Assembly: GCA_964058805.1 (NCBI GenBank)
Contig: CAXKVV010001313.1
Span: forward strand, 1-27,012
Direction: 5' to 3'
From: Schoenoplectus triqueter
Lineage: Eukaryota; Streptophyta; Magnoliopsida; Poales; Cyperaceae
DNA: 27,012 nucleotides
Part shown: positions 10,791 through 21,736 of the stretch, piece by piece
Numbering within the stretch: position 1 is the stretch's first letter
How the letters are laid out: every line of letters starts with the position of its first letter
The notes under the pieces: model-generated
Databases searched by the model: none
Seen by the model: only the letters and a program-made list of their open reading frames with translations
What the model was told of the DNA's origin: nothing
Made by a program: the position numbers and the translations under genes

Positions 10791-11192
10791 AGAGTGAGAC
10801 AATATTACTTCAAGAAGTATAAAATTTTGCGTGCTTTGCATTCATCTTAAATTTGTAAGTCCATATGGTTGACTCAGACAGTTGAATATGGTCTTCATAT
10901 TGAAATATCATTTGAGATTAAATTTTATATTATTTATATTTTATATTTTTTAGATAGACGGAAAATCACTGATATTGGATGATGCACAAATCGTTAGATT
11001 AACAAACTTTGTGCCTATCTCAAAAGTAGCAAAATTTAAAATATATATAATTTGATCTCCAAAGATATCTTCAACATGAAAATTATGTTCAATGTTTGAA
11101 TCAACCGTTTAGACTTTTAAATTTAAAATATGAATGTAAAATACAAAATATTTTATACTTCACGAAGTATCATACTCTCATTCTTATTTTTA
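10783..11192. mobile_element. Foldback MITE with 9-bp TSD (Mutator-like)
   Basis: The element is 10792-11183 (392 bp), flanked by identical 9-mers TTATTTTTA at 10783-10791 and 11184-11192. Its arms (about 10792-10956 and 11013-11183) are imperfect reverse complements over some 165 bp, leaving a loop of roughly 56 bp. From the outer ends, 15 of the first 20 positions pair. Further in, ACTTC..GAAGTATAAAAT, GGTTGA(C/T)TCA and TTTGAGAT(T/C)AAATT are shared between the arms. A 9-bp TSD fits the Mutator superfamily. The TSD is T-rich, so chance identity is less unlikely than usual, but it coincides with the arm ends. No coding capacity. Confidence 0.75.
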
Positions 11193-12347
11193 ACTGCTTG
11201 CTTAAAGATTGACATAATCTCTTGTCAGGTTTAAGTCACTAATACCAATGTTGGATCGGTTCTGACTCGTAGATTAACATCATTAATCTTTGATTTATAT
11301 CAAATAATATTTATAAATTGTACCAAATATAAATCACAATTAATACATAAATTTAATATTATATATTATTTTTATTTTAAAAAGAAATTTAATTCGTTGA
11401 TAAACTTGTCAACATTTTCAAATTTATCATTAAAATGCCCATATTTTTTTAATGAGAAGTTAAATTCAAAATTTTAATTTCTCGAAAAAATAACAGTTAA
11501 ATTCCGAATAGGAAAGGCCATTAACTTTCTTAAAATTGATTTCGTATGCTAAAGAAAACGCTCAATTTTTGTCCAGTACGGCGTTCATCTTTTTTTTTCA
11601 TTCAAGAAAAGAATGAACCTTGTACATGCTATATGTACCCTGCATAAATTTAAAGCAAAGAATAAAGAGGTAAACAATAACATAACAAGAAATAGATGAA
11701 ATCAACGGGTGTTTCAGAGAAGAGAAGGGAATCATTAAACGTCCCTAAAAGGCCTAAACATCACGAAATATAACGTTTTCCCCCTCAACGTACATCTGAC
11801 GATTTTGTCATTTATGGATCTGATTCGTAGCGGAATTAATATGATTAGAGTACGAATTCATAAAAACATTTAACTTTATATGTGAATTTATATTCAATTA
11901 AAAATTAAGGATCCAAATATTACATACATTAATATTTACATAACGGATATGGGACATAATTCGGATTATAATTTGACCATATTAAAATATTTAAAATAAT
12001 AACATATTTAATATGAAAAAATATATACAATTTACATTATAAAATAGAATTTAATATCAAAATATTATTTTAAATAACTTGCGTGCATGGCATAATTTAG
12101 AAATAATATGATCAAATTATTATTAAGAGTAATCTAACAGCTATGATTATGATTATAAAGTTTGCTATCGAAAAAATAATTAATACCATATTATTTTGAT
12201 ATTAATAACTTAAAACATATATTTTTTTAAACAAATTTATAATGAATTTGAATTCAGATCATGCAATATTGAAATGTGAATCTAAAAAGTACAGTAAAAA
12301 ATTTTAACACCTCTATATGAATTCAATAAACTATCAAATAATTTTTT

Positions 12348-12381
<34 letters not shown>

Positions 12382-13080
12382 TATATAGATTAATTTATGC
12401 GGATTCAAATTAGATCAATGAAATTTGTATATCTATTTACAGCCCTATGTAGATGCTCTGTATTCTTTTATCTTTTTTTGCATTGGATACTAATCATAAA
12501 CGATTGGCAAAGACGGTCCGAAAACCTTGTCCTCCTTATATCTCGGTATTCAAGCCTTTAATTTTGTAGAATATTTATTTTTATTTAATTCACTGAAATT
12601 ATTAAACAGTTTCAATTATGTGATATGATTTGCAACACTATTAGTTATCAACCATGCTATTTGAAATGATAACGCATGACTTGTATGAAAAGACAAATGA
12701 ATAAAATACTTTGGTTATATTTATTTCTCATGCTTTTGTTATTTCTATTGTAAATATCTTCTTGCAATGTCAACCCAGAAGAGTCCGAAAAAAGACTTTG
12801 ATATTTACTCAACCCGTATAAGCTTAGTCTCCAAGCATTGCGAGGCTTTTTATGAAATGAAAATTAAATAATTGAATGGAATATTCTGAGAATAATTAGC
12901 GGATAGTTGGAGGATAAATAAAAAAAAAATGTACTAAAAAAAATCTCACAATACTTAGGTTCTGATCTGTGAGATTTACAAGTACTGAAATACGCCCCCA
13001 TCTTATATAATTAAATGGGTCCTTGCATTTTTCAATTCATGTTTATTGAATCAAATCAGTGAATGTAATTGCTTTTTATT
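11193..13080. other. AT-rich intergenic DNA
   Basis: No gene, RNA or complete element recognised. Small local structures include a TTCATTC/GAATGAA hairpin near 11600 and the TA microsatellite listed separately. Many A/T runs, and no open frame of convincing length on either strand. Confidence 0.6.
12351..12378. repeat. (AT)n microsatellite
   Basis: An uninterrupted AT dinucleotide run of about 14 units; a likely polymorphic marker. Confidence 0.9.
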
Positions 13081-14558
13081 GAGAGAATTCATGTTTGGTC
13101 TTTATTTTTTATAAAAAAAAACATAGTCTCTAAACCTTCAATTGCAGTCCTCGATTTTTTTAAACACATTAATCCATAAAATTCTATAGAAAAATCAAAT
13201 CGGTTCTTAACTTTAAAGTACACTAAATAAGTTTTAGAACTTTTGATATAAACACTAATTTTGATCCTGAACTTTGAAAAAATAATAATTTGATCTATAA
13301 GGATATTTTATTTATAATGATTAATGAATTATAAAAGGATAATTCACTTTTTTGGTGCCTAAACTTTCACACACAAAAAAAATCCAAGTTAGTCCTTAAA
13401 CATTTGATTACACCAAATTGATTTTTATTTTATTTTTTAAAAAACATCAAGTTGGTTCTTCAACTTCTTCAGAAAAACTAAATTAGTTCTTAAACTTTAA
13501 ATTATACTAACTATAAACAGATCCTTAAACCTTTAATATAAGAAATAACTTGGTCCCTGAAATTTTAAAAAATAAACCGATTCTTAAAGTTTTTGTAAGT
13601 TTAAATAAAATAAAAAATATATACATTTTATTAAAAAAATATATAAATTTGTTGGGACAAGAATCGGTTTGAATTTTGGCTCGACTGATCTCGGGTCAGT
13701 TCAGGTCGGTCGGGTTTTGAGTTCGTTCAAGCTCAGGTCGTCTCAGGTTTCATATTTCGAGCTATTTGAGTTCTAATCAGGTTAGATTTTGTGTCATATG
13801 AACATAAAATCTGAGAGTAATCAAAATTAGCTGAATTAAAATCTAATCCGATCTAAACCTAAACTACCCAAATTTCAAGATAACCTTAGCTTAGATAAAT
13901 GTGAAACCCAACTCGACCCAAAACCCAAACTATCCCAACTCGAGATGTCCTTAATAAAATATATTTAATTCTATTTTATTTATACTTTAAAAATAAAGAA
14001 ATAAAAATTTTAACGAACTTTTTTTTAATTTAGAGACCAAATTATTTCTTATATTAAATATTCATGAATTTATTTCGTGTACTTTAAAGTTTTAAGTATT
14101 AATTTAGTTTTTTTAAAGAAGTTTAAGGACCAAAAGTTTTAAGTATTAATTTTTTTTATGAAAGTTCAAGGATCAAAAGATAAATTCTCCCAATTGTAAA
14201 TGATTCATGACATGCACTAATAGATTCTTTGCCATTATATTAGTTAGTACTTTTTTATTTTTTTTCTCAATTTTTATTTTATTTTATTTAAACTTAGAAA
14301 ATAAAAATAATATTAATATATAAAAAAATGAATGATAAGTTTTTTTTTAAGTTTTGGGATCAAATTAATTTTTATATCAAAAAATCAATTTTTTTATGTA
14401 CTTTAAATTTTAAAGATCACTTTAGTTTTTTGAAGAAATTGAACATACAACTTAACTTAATATTTTTTAAATTTTTTGAAGACCAACTTGGTATGTTGGA
14501 AGTTTAAGAACTAGGTTAATTTTTTTATAAAAGTTAAGAGAGAAAAGATGAATCCTCC
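13081..14558. mobile_element. Two nested long-inverted-repeat elements
   Basis: Four related arms of 200-290 bp lie in a nested arrangement. The outer left arm (about 13081-13330) pairs with the outer right arm (about 14265-14558). The inner left arm (about 13333-13625) pairs with the inner right arm (about 13984-14192). Diagnostic matches are TTTAATATAAGAAATAA in the inner left arm against its complement near 14045-14070, and GATTCAT..TTTTATAAAAAAA near both outer ends. All arms carry the motif 'GGTCCTTAAACTT' or its complement in variant forms, so they belong to one family. The core at 13640-13960 is less AT-rich and holds a smaller inverted repeat (CGGTCGGGTTTTGAG against CTCGACCCAAAACCC). 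Ends resembling GGATAATTCA(C/T) suggest a Mutator-like element with long TIRs, but I found no convincing TSD. Confidence 0.65.
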
Positions 14559-15195
14559 TTTTCTTTTATTAATTAAATACCTCTCCATTAGATGTAACGG
14601 ATATTCAATAATATAATACCTCTGATTCATCTTACCCTCGTTCCTCTCAAACGCGGAAAAAAGTAACTCCGATGGATTTCACAATGGCATACGGTATTAT
14701 CATGTTCGACATCAAGTAAAATAGGGAGAATTTTATATTATTTTATATATGAGCAGAAAGATCACAAAACTTAAGTAATTTCATATTATTTTAATTGTGT
14801 GTCGGCAAATATGAAATATTCAAGATAATCAAATTTATTCGAACACATGAAAAAAAAAGTACACTTCATCCGATGAAATTGAGAAGAGTTTATTATCAAA
14901 ATCACACAAAGTAATTTTGTAGGAAAATTCGCCTACAAAATTCATGTATCTCTATCAGAAAATACATCTATCTGATCTTGACACGCGCATATCATGTTTG
15001 CCTAGAAAACATGGCAATCCGAAAATTCCTACCCCTACATGTATGTCATAATAGCAAACAAAGTTACATTACAGGGCTATAGACCCATAGTAATTAAAGA
15101 GTATCAAAGCACAAAATCATATAACAAATTATATTCAAGCAAAACCAAACCAAATATTGTATCATAAATACTAGAAATTAAATTTTTAGCTTTAT
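14559..15195. other. Intergenic DNA with one strong small hairpin
   Basis: No gene seen. At 14913-14942 an 11-bp perfect inverted repeat, AATTTTGTAGG/CCTACAAAATT, closes an 8-nt loop. It is not followed by anything that would make it a plant RNA gene I recognise. Confidence 0.5.
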
Positions 15196-15564
15196 TGTGT
15201 GGGAACATTTGATAATGCTGACAATGAGATTTCAAATAAATTAAAAAATCTTAAAAATATATTAAAAAAAAATTAGACATTTTTTTAAACTTATTAATTG
15301 ATTATGCCTTAAGTTTCATGTAGTTTAAATATTATTTGATGAATCATGGAAGGTTTAAAATTTTATGAAACATACAAAAACATGATTTAATAGTTTTAAG
15401 CAAACTATCAAATAATAGTTAAATCACATGAAATTTGAGGCACAGACAATCTATATATTCAAAATGTATCTACAAATATTTTTCTACTTTCATTTTTTAA
15501 ATCTTTTTCAAATTTATTTGAATTCTTATTGTCAAAATATATAATCATTATCAAGTATCTCTCT
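15196..15564. mobile_element. Foldback MITE, class uncertain
   Basis: Left arm about 15205-15345 and right arm about 15401-15557 are imperfect reverse complements. Matches include TTGATAATG near both outer ends, TTCAAATAAATT, TTTCATGT(A/G) and ATTATTTGAT near the loop. Direct 7-mers GCTTTAT at 15189-15195 and 15565-15571 may be a decayed target-site duplication, which would set the borders given. No coding capacity. The superfamily is left open. Confidence 0.6.
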
Positions 15565-16336
15565 GCTTTATATTTGCAATACTCAAATTTAAGTGTATAT
15601 AATGTAACCGCGGAATTAATATAGATGATCTCACCTTATTAAAGAGTGATGCAAGTTTAAATTATGAAATATATATAATATGTCAGAATTTATAGAACTA
15701 TTTTAAAAAAAAGTGTATATTGTAAAATAATATTAGATCTTTTAATTTAGAGCGGCTAATTTAATCCTAAATTTTCAATTTATCTCCTGTATAAGTTTGG
15801 TTGTTTTTTCTACACATGTCATGTCATGTCAGCAAATTTCTTTTAAAATATAATACTCAGATTGAGTCAGAAGTTATACATTAATACATGTCTTCTTGCT
15901 TGGAAAATAAATCATATCGATACCTTAGTTAAGGATAATTTAATGAGCCCGATCTCTCCACCCATTTATCATTTTTCTGCAGGGTCTTTACGTTAAGTAA
16001 ATTAATTAATTTTCTTTTTCTACAATAACAGTCTTTGGAAAAGTTGTATCCTGTGGCGTGAAAACAAAACCATAACATCAAACGAAGGGCTTGGGCTTGT
16101 GACCCCCCTTATTTATTTATAAAATTGTAATATTCTAGAATCCTTCTATTTTTATTCGCTTCTTGCACCAATACGGTCATGAACGTGAAAGCCTCTAAAA
16201 AAAGTGCCAAGAAACAAAAAGAGAATCACTGTTTTACAGCGGGTCATGGCAAATTTTATTATATTATGATTATGATCATAATTATTCATTATTATTATTA
16301 TTATATTAAATTATAATTATAATTATTATACTATCA
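15565..16336. other. AT-rich intergenic DNA
   Basis: No gene or complete element. A short sequence near 16085-16110 (GGGCTTGTGACCCCCCTTA) resembles one near 19340-19360, suggesting fragments of one dispersed repeat. Confidence 0.5.

Positions 16337-16370
<34 letters not shown>
16337..16370. repeat. (ATT)n microsatellite
   Basis: A run of about ten ATT trinucleotides; neighbouring sequence from 16286 is a degenerate extension of it. Confidence 0.9.
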
Positions 16371-16529
16371 CACTATTTTTTTGATAAAAGTGGACTACTC
16401 TATCAATTTTAATAAAATCATGAAAACCATTACATTCTAAGGATTAGAACTGGTACCAACACTGGTACCAATCTATTCGAAAGTTTTAAATGCTAAACTA
16501 AAACAAAATATTAGCTAGCTAAGATTAAT

Positions 16530-16582
16530 AAAACAAAAGATGGACAAAGAAACATAACAACAAAACAAAAGATGGACAAAGA
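16530..16582. repeat. Short tandem duplication, 32-bp period
   Basis: AAAACAAAAGATGGACAAAG occurs at 16530 and again at 16562, each followed by GA.AACATA. Simple local duplication. Confidence 0.8.
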
Positions 16583-17114
16583 GAACATAGCGTAGACAGT
16601 CTAACGGAAGTAATATAGATTCTTAAAAAGTGCTAAGAAAAATAAAGTAAGATATACAACATCTCTATCAAGCATCACATACACTTTCAAACATTGGAGG
16701 CGGAACTAGTACCATAACTTGAACCTCGTGCAAATCATGTCCCACCAGAGAAGTATTTAGTATAGTAACAATATTCTTCATGAATAATTCATTTTTCATT
16801 CATAGCCGAATGTTTTATGAATAATTCATTAGTTTAATATACAGTGCGTTTTTTTAGTTAAAAATATTTTATTCGTGAATTATTCAGCAAAAAAATATAT
16901 TATATATTATTTTAAATAAAATTTTATATTTTTTAATATATTTTTAATATTTTATCATTATAATATATATTTTATTAATATTTTATTTATCTTTAGAGCC
17001 AGTGGGTTTGAACTTGAAACCTGTACACACAAATCATCTATGTTTTATAGTAATGTAAGAGAAAGTTTGTGAAGATTACCATTACCGGTTTTTGTGCACC
17101 AAAACGATGCCAAA

Positions 17115-17202
17115 GTATTATCATTACTATTATTATTATACTATTATGATTATAATTATATTATTATTATTATTATTTGTTATTATTATCATCATTATTA
17201 CC
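17115..17202. repeat. Degenerate (ATT)n microsatellite
   Basis: Interrupted ATT/ATC trinucleotide repeats, the second such tract in under 1 kb. Confidence 0.8.
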
Positions 17203-17287
17203 ATTGTTAGTATCATATATTAGATATTTCTATATGGTCGTGATCCTCTAGTGAACCCCAAATTATAAATTATGTTATCTTGATCCA

Positions 17288-17862
17288 TGTTGTCGGTCTT
17301 TCAGAGAGACAATCTCGTTGATCACCAGACTCTTTTAGTCTTCCAGCGATCTTCCTCTAATCTGATGGTGCGATTGAGAAGACCGACACAAACAATTATC
17401 TTCTCTTCTGGAACTTTGTTTAGAGAGAGATGAATCTCTGTTGGGAAACGAAAGGGTAGCAAAAAAAAGAGAAATGAGAATGATTTCGAAAACCAGTATC
17501 CTTATATATAACGGACGTCCATATAACTGAGAGCAGTTATATCTTAGCGGGTCCATATCGGATCCAAAACTCTCTTAACAGGTTTGCCGCTTAATCAGAA
17601 AATTATCTATAATTGTGTTCTTCATGGACCAATAGCATAATTGTATTATTATCAGACTTTATATAATTCAGACCATCACTGAATCATAAAGTTATTAATC
17701 CGCATTCTACACATTAAAGGGTCAACTTCTCATGACATATAATAAATCCGATATAAAATTTGATCACTTCATTACGGATATAATTTGACAGTCCATTATA
17801 TAATATATATTTATTACATATAAGCTCATACATGTTGTAATTAATAATAATTAATTCTAACA
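17288..17862 (-). mobile_element. Probable solo LTR of a copia-type retrotransposon
   Basis: Read on the minus strand the stretch starts TGTTAG (17862 downwards) and ends ...GACAACA at 17288, the TG...CA pattern with inverted TGTT/AACA ends. Inside it is a promoter-like TTATATATAAGG (around 17500-17511) followed by a pyrimidine-rich stretch, the usual U3-to-R layout. A 10-bp hairpin, TGTCGGTCTT with AAGACCGACA, lies in the part nearest the 3' end (17290-17390). Neither gag-pol coding sequence nor a second LTR is visible on either side. Five-bp flanks do not match clearly (ATCCA and TCATA), so this may be a recombinant or truncated copy. A 73-codon frame inside is not a gene in my view. Confidence 0.55.
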
Positions 17863-19375
17863 TCATAATTATTAATATTTTTACTATTCTAATTAATAAA
17901 CTATTAAGTGATATTTTCACCCTCCCGAATAGTTAAAAATATTATTCTTCTATAACTCTTTCAAAATTACCATTATTCTACCATTCTTCTATCACTTTTT
18001 CTTAATTTGTCGGACAGTGAATAACGCCTGAACTAAATCGGTATCACTAGTATTTTCTGATTCTTTTTCTTTTGTACGAAATAAGAAGTTCCATTGTCTT
18101 ATGAATCAATGGTAAAGACGTATTACTAATTTTGTATTTTTTTCTTCTTTCTTTTTTGCAAAATCTAACACACTAACTTGCTGGCACCTTGGTATTAAGT
18201 TTGATTCGCAATTAAAATATTTATTGAGAATTAACAAATGGTTATCCGTATACATCATCATTTATTCATTTAGTTGGAAAGAAAAATTAATCACTTCAAT
18301 AGTTCAATAGACCACCGACAACATTCATCGCTTGCAGTGTTTTGGAACCAACACCGTGTTGCACGAGTAGCTAGTACAACCGACACTGATAGAATGGGAA
18401 CCGATTATCGTGTTATCGAAACGGGACAAGAGCATCTATATTTTATTATTAAATTAATTATCAAATTGATTATTAAATTTTATTTAATAATTATCATTTG
18501 AATTTGAGAGATACAGAGACTAAATAAAATTAGATAATTATTTAAATTTAACAGTCTATTTGACAAACCACGTCAGCGAAAGAGCAGAAAATTAATTACG
18601 AATGTATTATTTTGACAATTTCATTCTATTCAAGGATGTCACTATTAAAATGAATTATCAATTTGATGATATGACATAAAAATTTAATTTTGACAATCGA
18701 CACCAATACGGATACTTTAACAACACACTGTTATCTCGAACGGGATCATTGGATTGAAAATGAATACATCAGATTGATTTATTTTTTATCTCTCTTATCT
18801 TTCATTCTCTCTTTGAAATCCATCAAATATATTTATTTATTTTGTCCGATGATCTTGCTCCGAATAATAGAGTTCTGAGAGCAACAACAGCGGATCCACC
18901 AGGCTGCTACTCTCCCTCTCGATTTTAAAAAATAATATTTTTTAGTTAAGATTTTACTCATCTGCACCTCCTCCCCTCTTAGATTAATTTTTTGCTCCAT
19001 GAATAATTATTTTTGTTGAGAAAAAATATTTAATATAATACATAATGAAAGAGAAAAATTTTATTCATTGACTTGATTATTTATTAATTGAGTTTTATTT
19101 TGTTATTATGTTTAATATATAAAAAATATTATTTTAATAATTTTTATTAAGTAAGAATATATATATTAGATCATTAATTTTTTATTTTGTATTTAATTAG
19201 CTAATGTATTTGAACCCGATAAATTATTTTAGTCTGATTTTTGCTCCTCTCGATCAAAATCCTACATCCGTCATTGCTTGAGGGATAACAATAGAATCAA
19301 GTCTGATAGAATGAAGCCAGGAACGAAAATACAGGATTTTGGGGCCATGACCCCCCTTAATTTGTGAAAATATTT
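17863..19375. other. Intergenic DNA with degenerate repeat fragments
   Basis: No gene supported. 18886-18965 (AGCGGATCCACCAGG...) and 19225-19275 (reverse complement AATGACGGATGTAGGATTTTG) look like eroded transposon ends of a type common in dicots. I could not pair them into one element. Open frames at 18274-18501 and 18690-18878 are short and composition-driven. Confidence 0.45.
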
Positions 19376-19500
19376 ATATAGTTAATGTAATTATCATACC
19401 CTTACAGAAAAAATATGAATATTATTAAAGTTAATGTACTATATAGTTAATGTAATTATCATACTCTTTAATTTGCGAACAATATGAATATTATTAAAGT
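19376..19500. repeat. Tandem repeat, 65-bp period, two units
   Basis: ATATAGTTAATGTAATTATC begins at 19376 and at 19441, and both units end AATATGAATATTATTAAAGT (ending near 19431 and at 19500). They differ in the middle. The preceding ATTTTGGGGCCATGACCCC suggests that it lies inside an old dispersed element. Confidence 0.8.
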
Positions 19501-19796
19501 AATCACCGTATTTAGCTCTCCTTCCTACAGAATTTAGAATTTGCACGACATGTTATCTTAAATGTGATTGATTAAGTGATTTGATTATCTCCCAAAACTG
19601 ATTGATTAGCTAATTATTAAATATGATTCGTTAGCATTTAAAGCTCATCTATAACAGCAGAATAAATTAAATCTCCTTTCATGAAAAAACACCAAGTTTA
19701 TGGAGTATTAACAGAAAACTCACAAAGTGATATTTTATATCTTAGTTATTTTAATTATATTTGTTGTTGTCAAACACTGAAAACCTAAAAAATATA

Positions 19797-19965
19797 AAAT
19801 ATTTTTTATGGTTTTTTGTCCGGAAAAATGATAGTCAAGCTCTCAAATTTCATAATTATTTATAAATATCTTTCATTCGAGTTTTGAACTAATGACTTCT
19901 TACACATAAGGTGTTATCTTTTATCACTAGATCAAAGACTGATTTTTGAAATATTTTTTATGGTT
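19797..19965 (-). mobile_element. SINE copy 3 with perfect 17-bp TSD
   Basis: The element is 19814-19948 (135 bp), flanked by identical 17-mers AAATATTTTTTATGGTT at 19797-19813 and 19949-19965. Like copies 1 and 2 it runs on the minus strand with its tail on the left. It shares the CTCTCAAATTTCAT segment and a decayed box B (TTTTGAACTAATGAC, compare TTTGAACTCATGA in copy 1). The tail is not a clean homopolymer here. The intact TSD argues for a real retroposition event, although the target sequence is AT-rich. Confidence 0.8.
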
Positions 19966-20660
19966 GTAACTAAATGTTATTAGTTCAATAGTTTTATTGG
20001 TTTCAAATTTATTTTGACTCTGTTTCAAATCCGGTCTGACGTGACTGAATGGAGCACATTGTATTTCGCATACGCGGATATAATAAATATCTGAGAATCT
20101 GAGAAGATTGACCATTCCAAAAATTCAACATCGGCTGCCCCTCTACCTCAAGCTACAGAACATATCCAAGACTGAATTTAGATCTGTCATGAAATTATTA
20201 TGTGTCCCAGTGAAATAATAACATAATAATTGCTTGTTGATAATACGATAACAATAACTGGTAGATGGGCGAACTCCTACAGAGCTACACTATTCATGAA
20301 TTTTGGGGGAAAATAGTAAAAGGGAGTTAGTATATTGATACGGTTGCTAATTGCATTATTAATGCAGATTTTGTTATATTATGCATATTAATGAATAAAA
20401 ATCTTATTATGCAACTGATTTAGTATATATAATCGATGATGATATCAATAATAACATCTCACCGTAGGTTAAAAGTAAAATTATTAGAATAGGACGTTGA
20501 TCACCATGTTTGAGAGTTTACTCTGCGCATACACAGTACATTACATTGTTACACGAGTTGCTACACGAGTTGCTACACATATTTTCCAAAGAGAACCAGA
20601 CGGGCTGTACAAAACAAACGGGTCAATTTCGTACTCTTGGATATTTCAAAATTCTCTACC
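19966..20660. other. Upstream region of the cystatin gene
   Basis: No gene. The part after about 20200 is the presumed promoter. It has a TGCATT/AATGCA palindrome near 20355 and the 12-bp repeat listed separately. Two overlapping 60-codon frames here have no family resemblance. Confidence 0.5.
20551..20580 (+). promoter_or_regulatory. 12-bp direct repeat in the cystatin promoter
   Basis: ACACGAGTTGCT occurs twice in tandem (20551-20562 and 20563-20574) followed by a half unit ACACAT. It lies about 90 bp before the TATA-like box. A regulatory role is only inferred from position. Confidence 0.45.
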
Positions 20661-20667
20661 CCATCTT

Positions 20668-20676
20668 TATAAAGGA
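20668..20676 (+). promoter_or_regulatory. TATA box of the cystatin gene
   Basis: TTTATAAAG lies about 50 bp before the start codon at 20723. This leaves room for a transcription start near 20700 and a short leader. Confidence 0.6.
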
Positions 20677-20722
20677 TGAAGTTCAACCTTAATTAGCAGA
20701 TACATAGCTGGAGAGAGAGAAA

Positions 20723-21297
20723 ATGGCTGAAACTAAGAACGAGACTGTGCTCGGAGGAGTAACAGGTGCTCCGGAACCAGCACCGAACAGCCTTGAGATG
20801 GTGGAGCTCGGTCGCTATGCAGTGGAGGAGTACAATAAGAAGACCGTATGTGTATCCCTTTTGACCATTTGTCTTGCGCGAGCATAGCCACATACCACTT
20901 AACTGTTTTAGAATTGACAAATTCCAAGATGAATAAACAGCATGGTGTTTTGATTCAGATATATTTATTTAATATCCTTTATTTTGTTAAGCCAGCATAA
21001 GTTAAATCTCAAACATGCCAGTTGATCATTCCTTTTTTTTTGTCCTTTGTATCATAACCAATAACATCTTACAATTTGCAGAATGCTCTTTTGGAGTTCA
21101 GCAAAGTGGTGAGCGTGAAACAGCAAGTTGTTTCTGGTACCCTCTACTACCTAACTATTGAGGCGGCACAGGGTGGTGAGAAAAAACTGTACCAGGCCAA
21201 GGTTTGGGTCAAGCCTTGGATGAATTTCAAGGAGCTTGAAGACTTCAAACCAATTGAGGATTCTGAGCCTGCTAGCACAGCCACTCAATCTGCATAA
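20723..21297 (+). CDS. Phytocystatin, cysteine proteinase inhibitor (2 exons)
   Basis: Exons 20723-20845 and 21082-21297 join in phase 0 to a 112-residue protein, the size of small single-domain plant cystatins. These proteins block papain-like cysteine proteases, both endogenous ones and those of insects or nematodes. All family signatures are present: the N-terminal Gly pair (G11-G12), the plant-specific LARFAV-type helix as [10 protein letters not shown] (29-38), the first binding loop QVVSG (56-60) and the second loop Pro-Trp (86-87 in VKPWMNF). There is no signal peptide, so the product is probably cytosolic. The intron falls between the helix motif and the inhibitory loop, where plant cystatin genes often have one. 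The C-terminal tail is short ([10 protein letters not shown]) and lacks the extra domain of the longer phytocystatins. No defect seen. Confidence 0.95.
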
Positions 21298-21302
21298 TTA
21301 AG

Positions 21303-21540
21303 GTAACTGTGACTGTCAATTTACCCAAAAAAATCATTGTTTTTAATGCACAGTTACTGTGCCATATGTTTTATCATGAACAGAGTGAAATCAATGATTA
21401 GGTTTTTACTTTTTACCTGTTGCGTAGTTGTACCACGAACACTGCTAATGGACAACAAAATCATGAATAATTATTATATACTCTTTTGTTAAGCTAATTC
21501 TTCCTGTTTTTTAATTATTTTCCCAGCTTTTTCACAACAG
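21303..21540 (+). other. Possible 3'-UTR intron of the cystatin gene
   Basis: The donor AAG|GTAACT starts 6 nt after the stop codon, and a pyrimidine-rich acceptor (TTTTTCACAACAG) ends at 21540, with an alternative TCCCAG at 21526. If spliced, the junction would lie only 5 nt past the stop, too close to trigger nonsense-mediated decay. Consensus only; no transcript evidence. Confidence 0.4.
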
Positions 21541-21736
21541 GTGTATTGCAATACTGTGGTTCTTCACTTGTTATTAGACCGAAGATAATAAGGTTCTTTA
21601 ACCACTGGCAACTTTATCAGAGATGGACCAACATTTACCAGATTCTTGTAAATTAAATGCTCTTGTATTCCTTGCTGAACTTGTGTACATGTACTTGATA
21701 AATAATAGTGTGTTATGTATCTGAACCAGATGGACC

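Noticed and set aside
16779..16890. Repeated palindrome TGAATAATTCATT (16781, 16818, and a variant near 16875)
   Set aside because: Short AT-rich palindromes are expected often in this composition, and no enclosing element or TSD was found.
16985..17045. Possible further SINE fragment (GGGTTTGAACTTGAAACC)
   Set aside because: A box B-like motif alone, without a clear box A, tail or TSD, is too little.
18110..18240. tRNA-like motif AAGTTTGATTCGC
   Set aside because: No cloverleaf can be built around it, and it lacks a tail and TSD. It is probably chance or a very old SINE remnant.
18886..19280. Eroded ends that could bound one transposon
   Set aside because: The two ends share motifs but do not pair as clean inverted repeats, and no TSD is visible.
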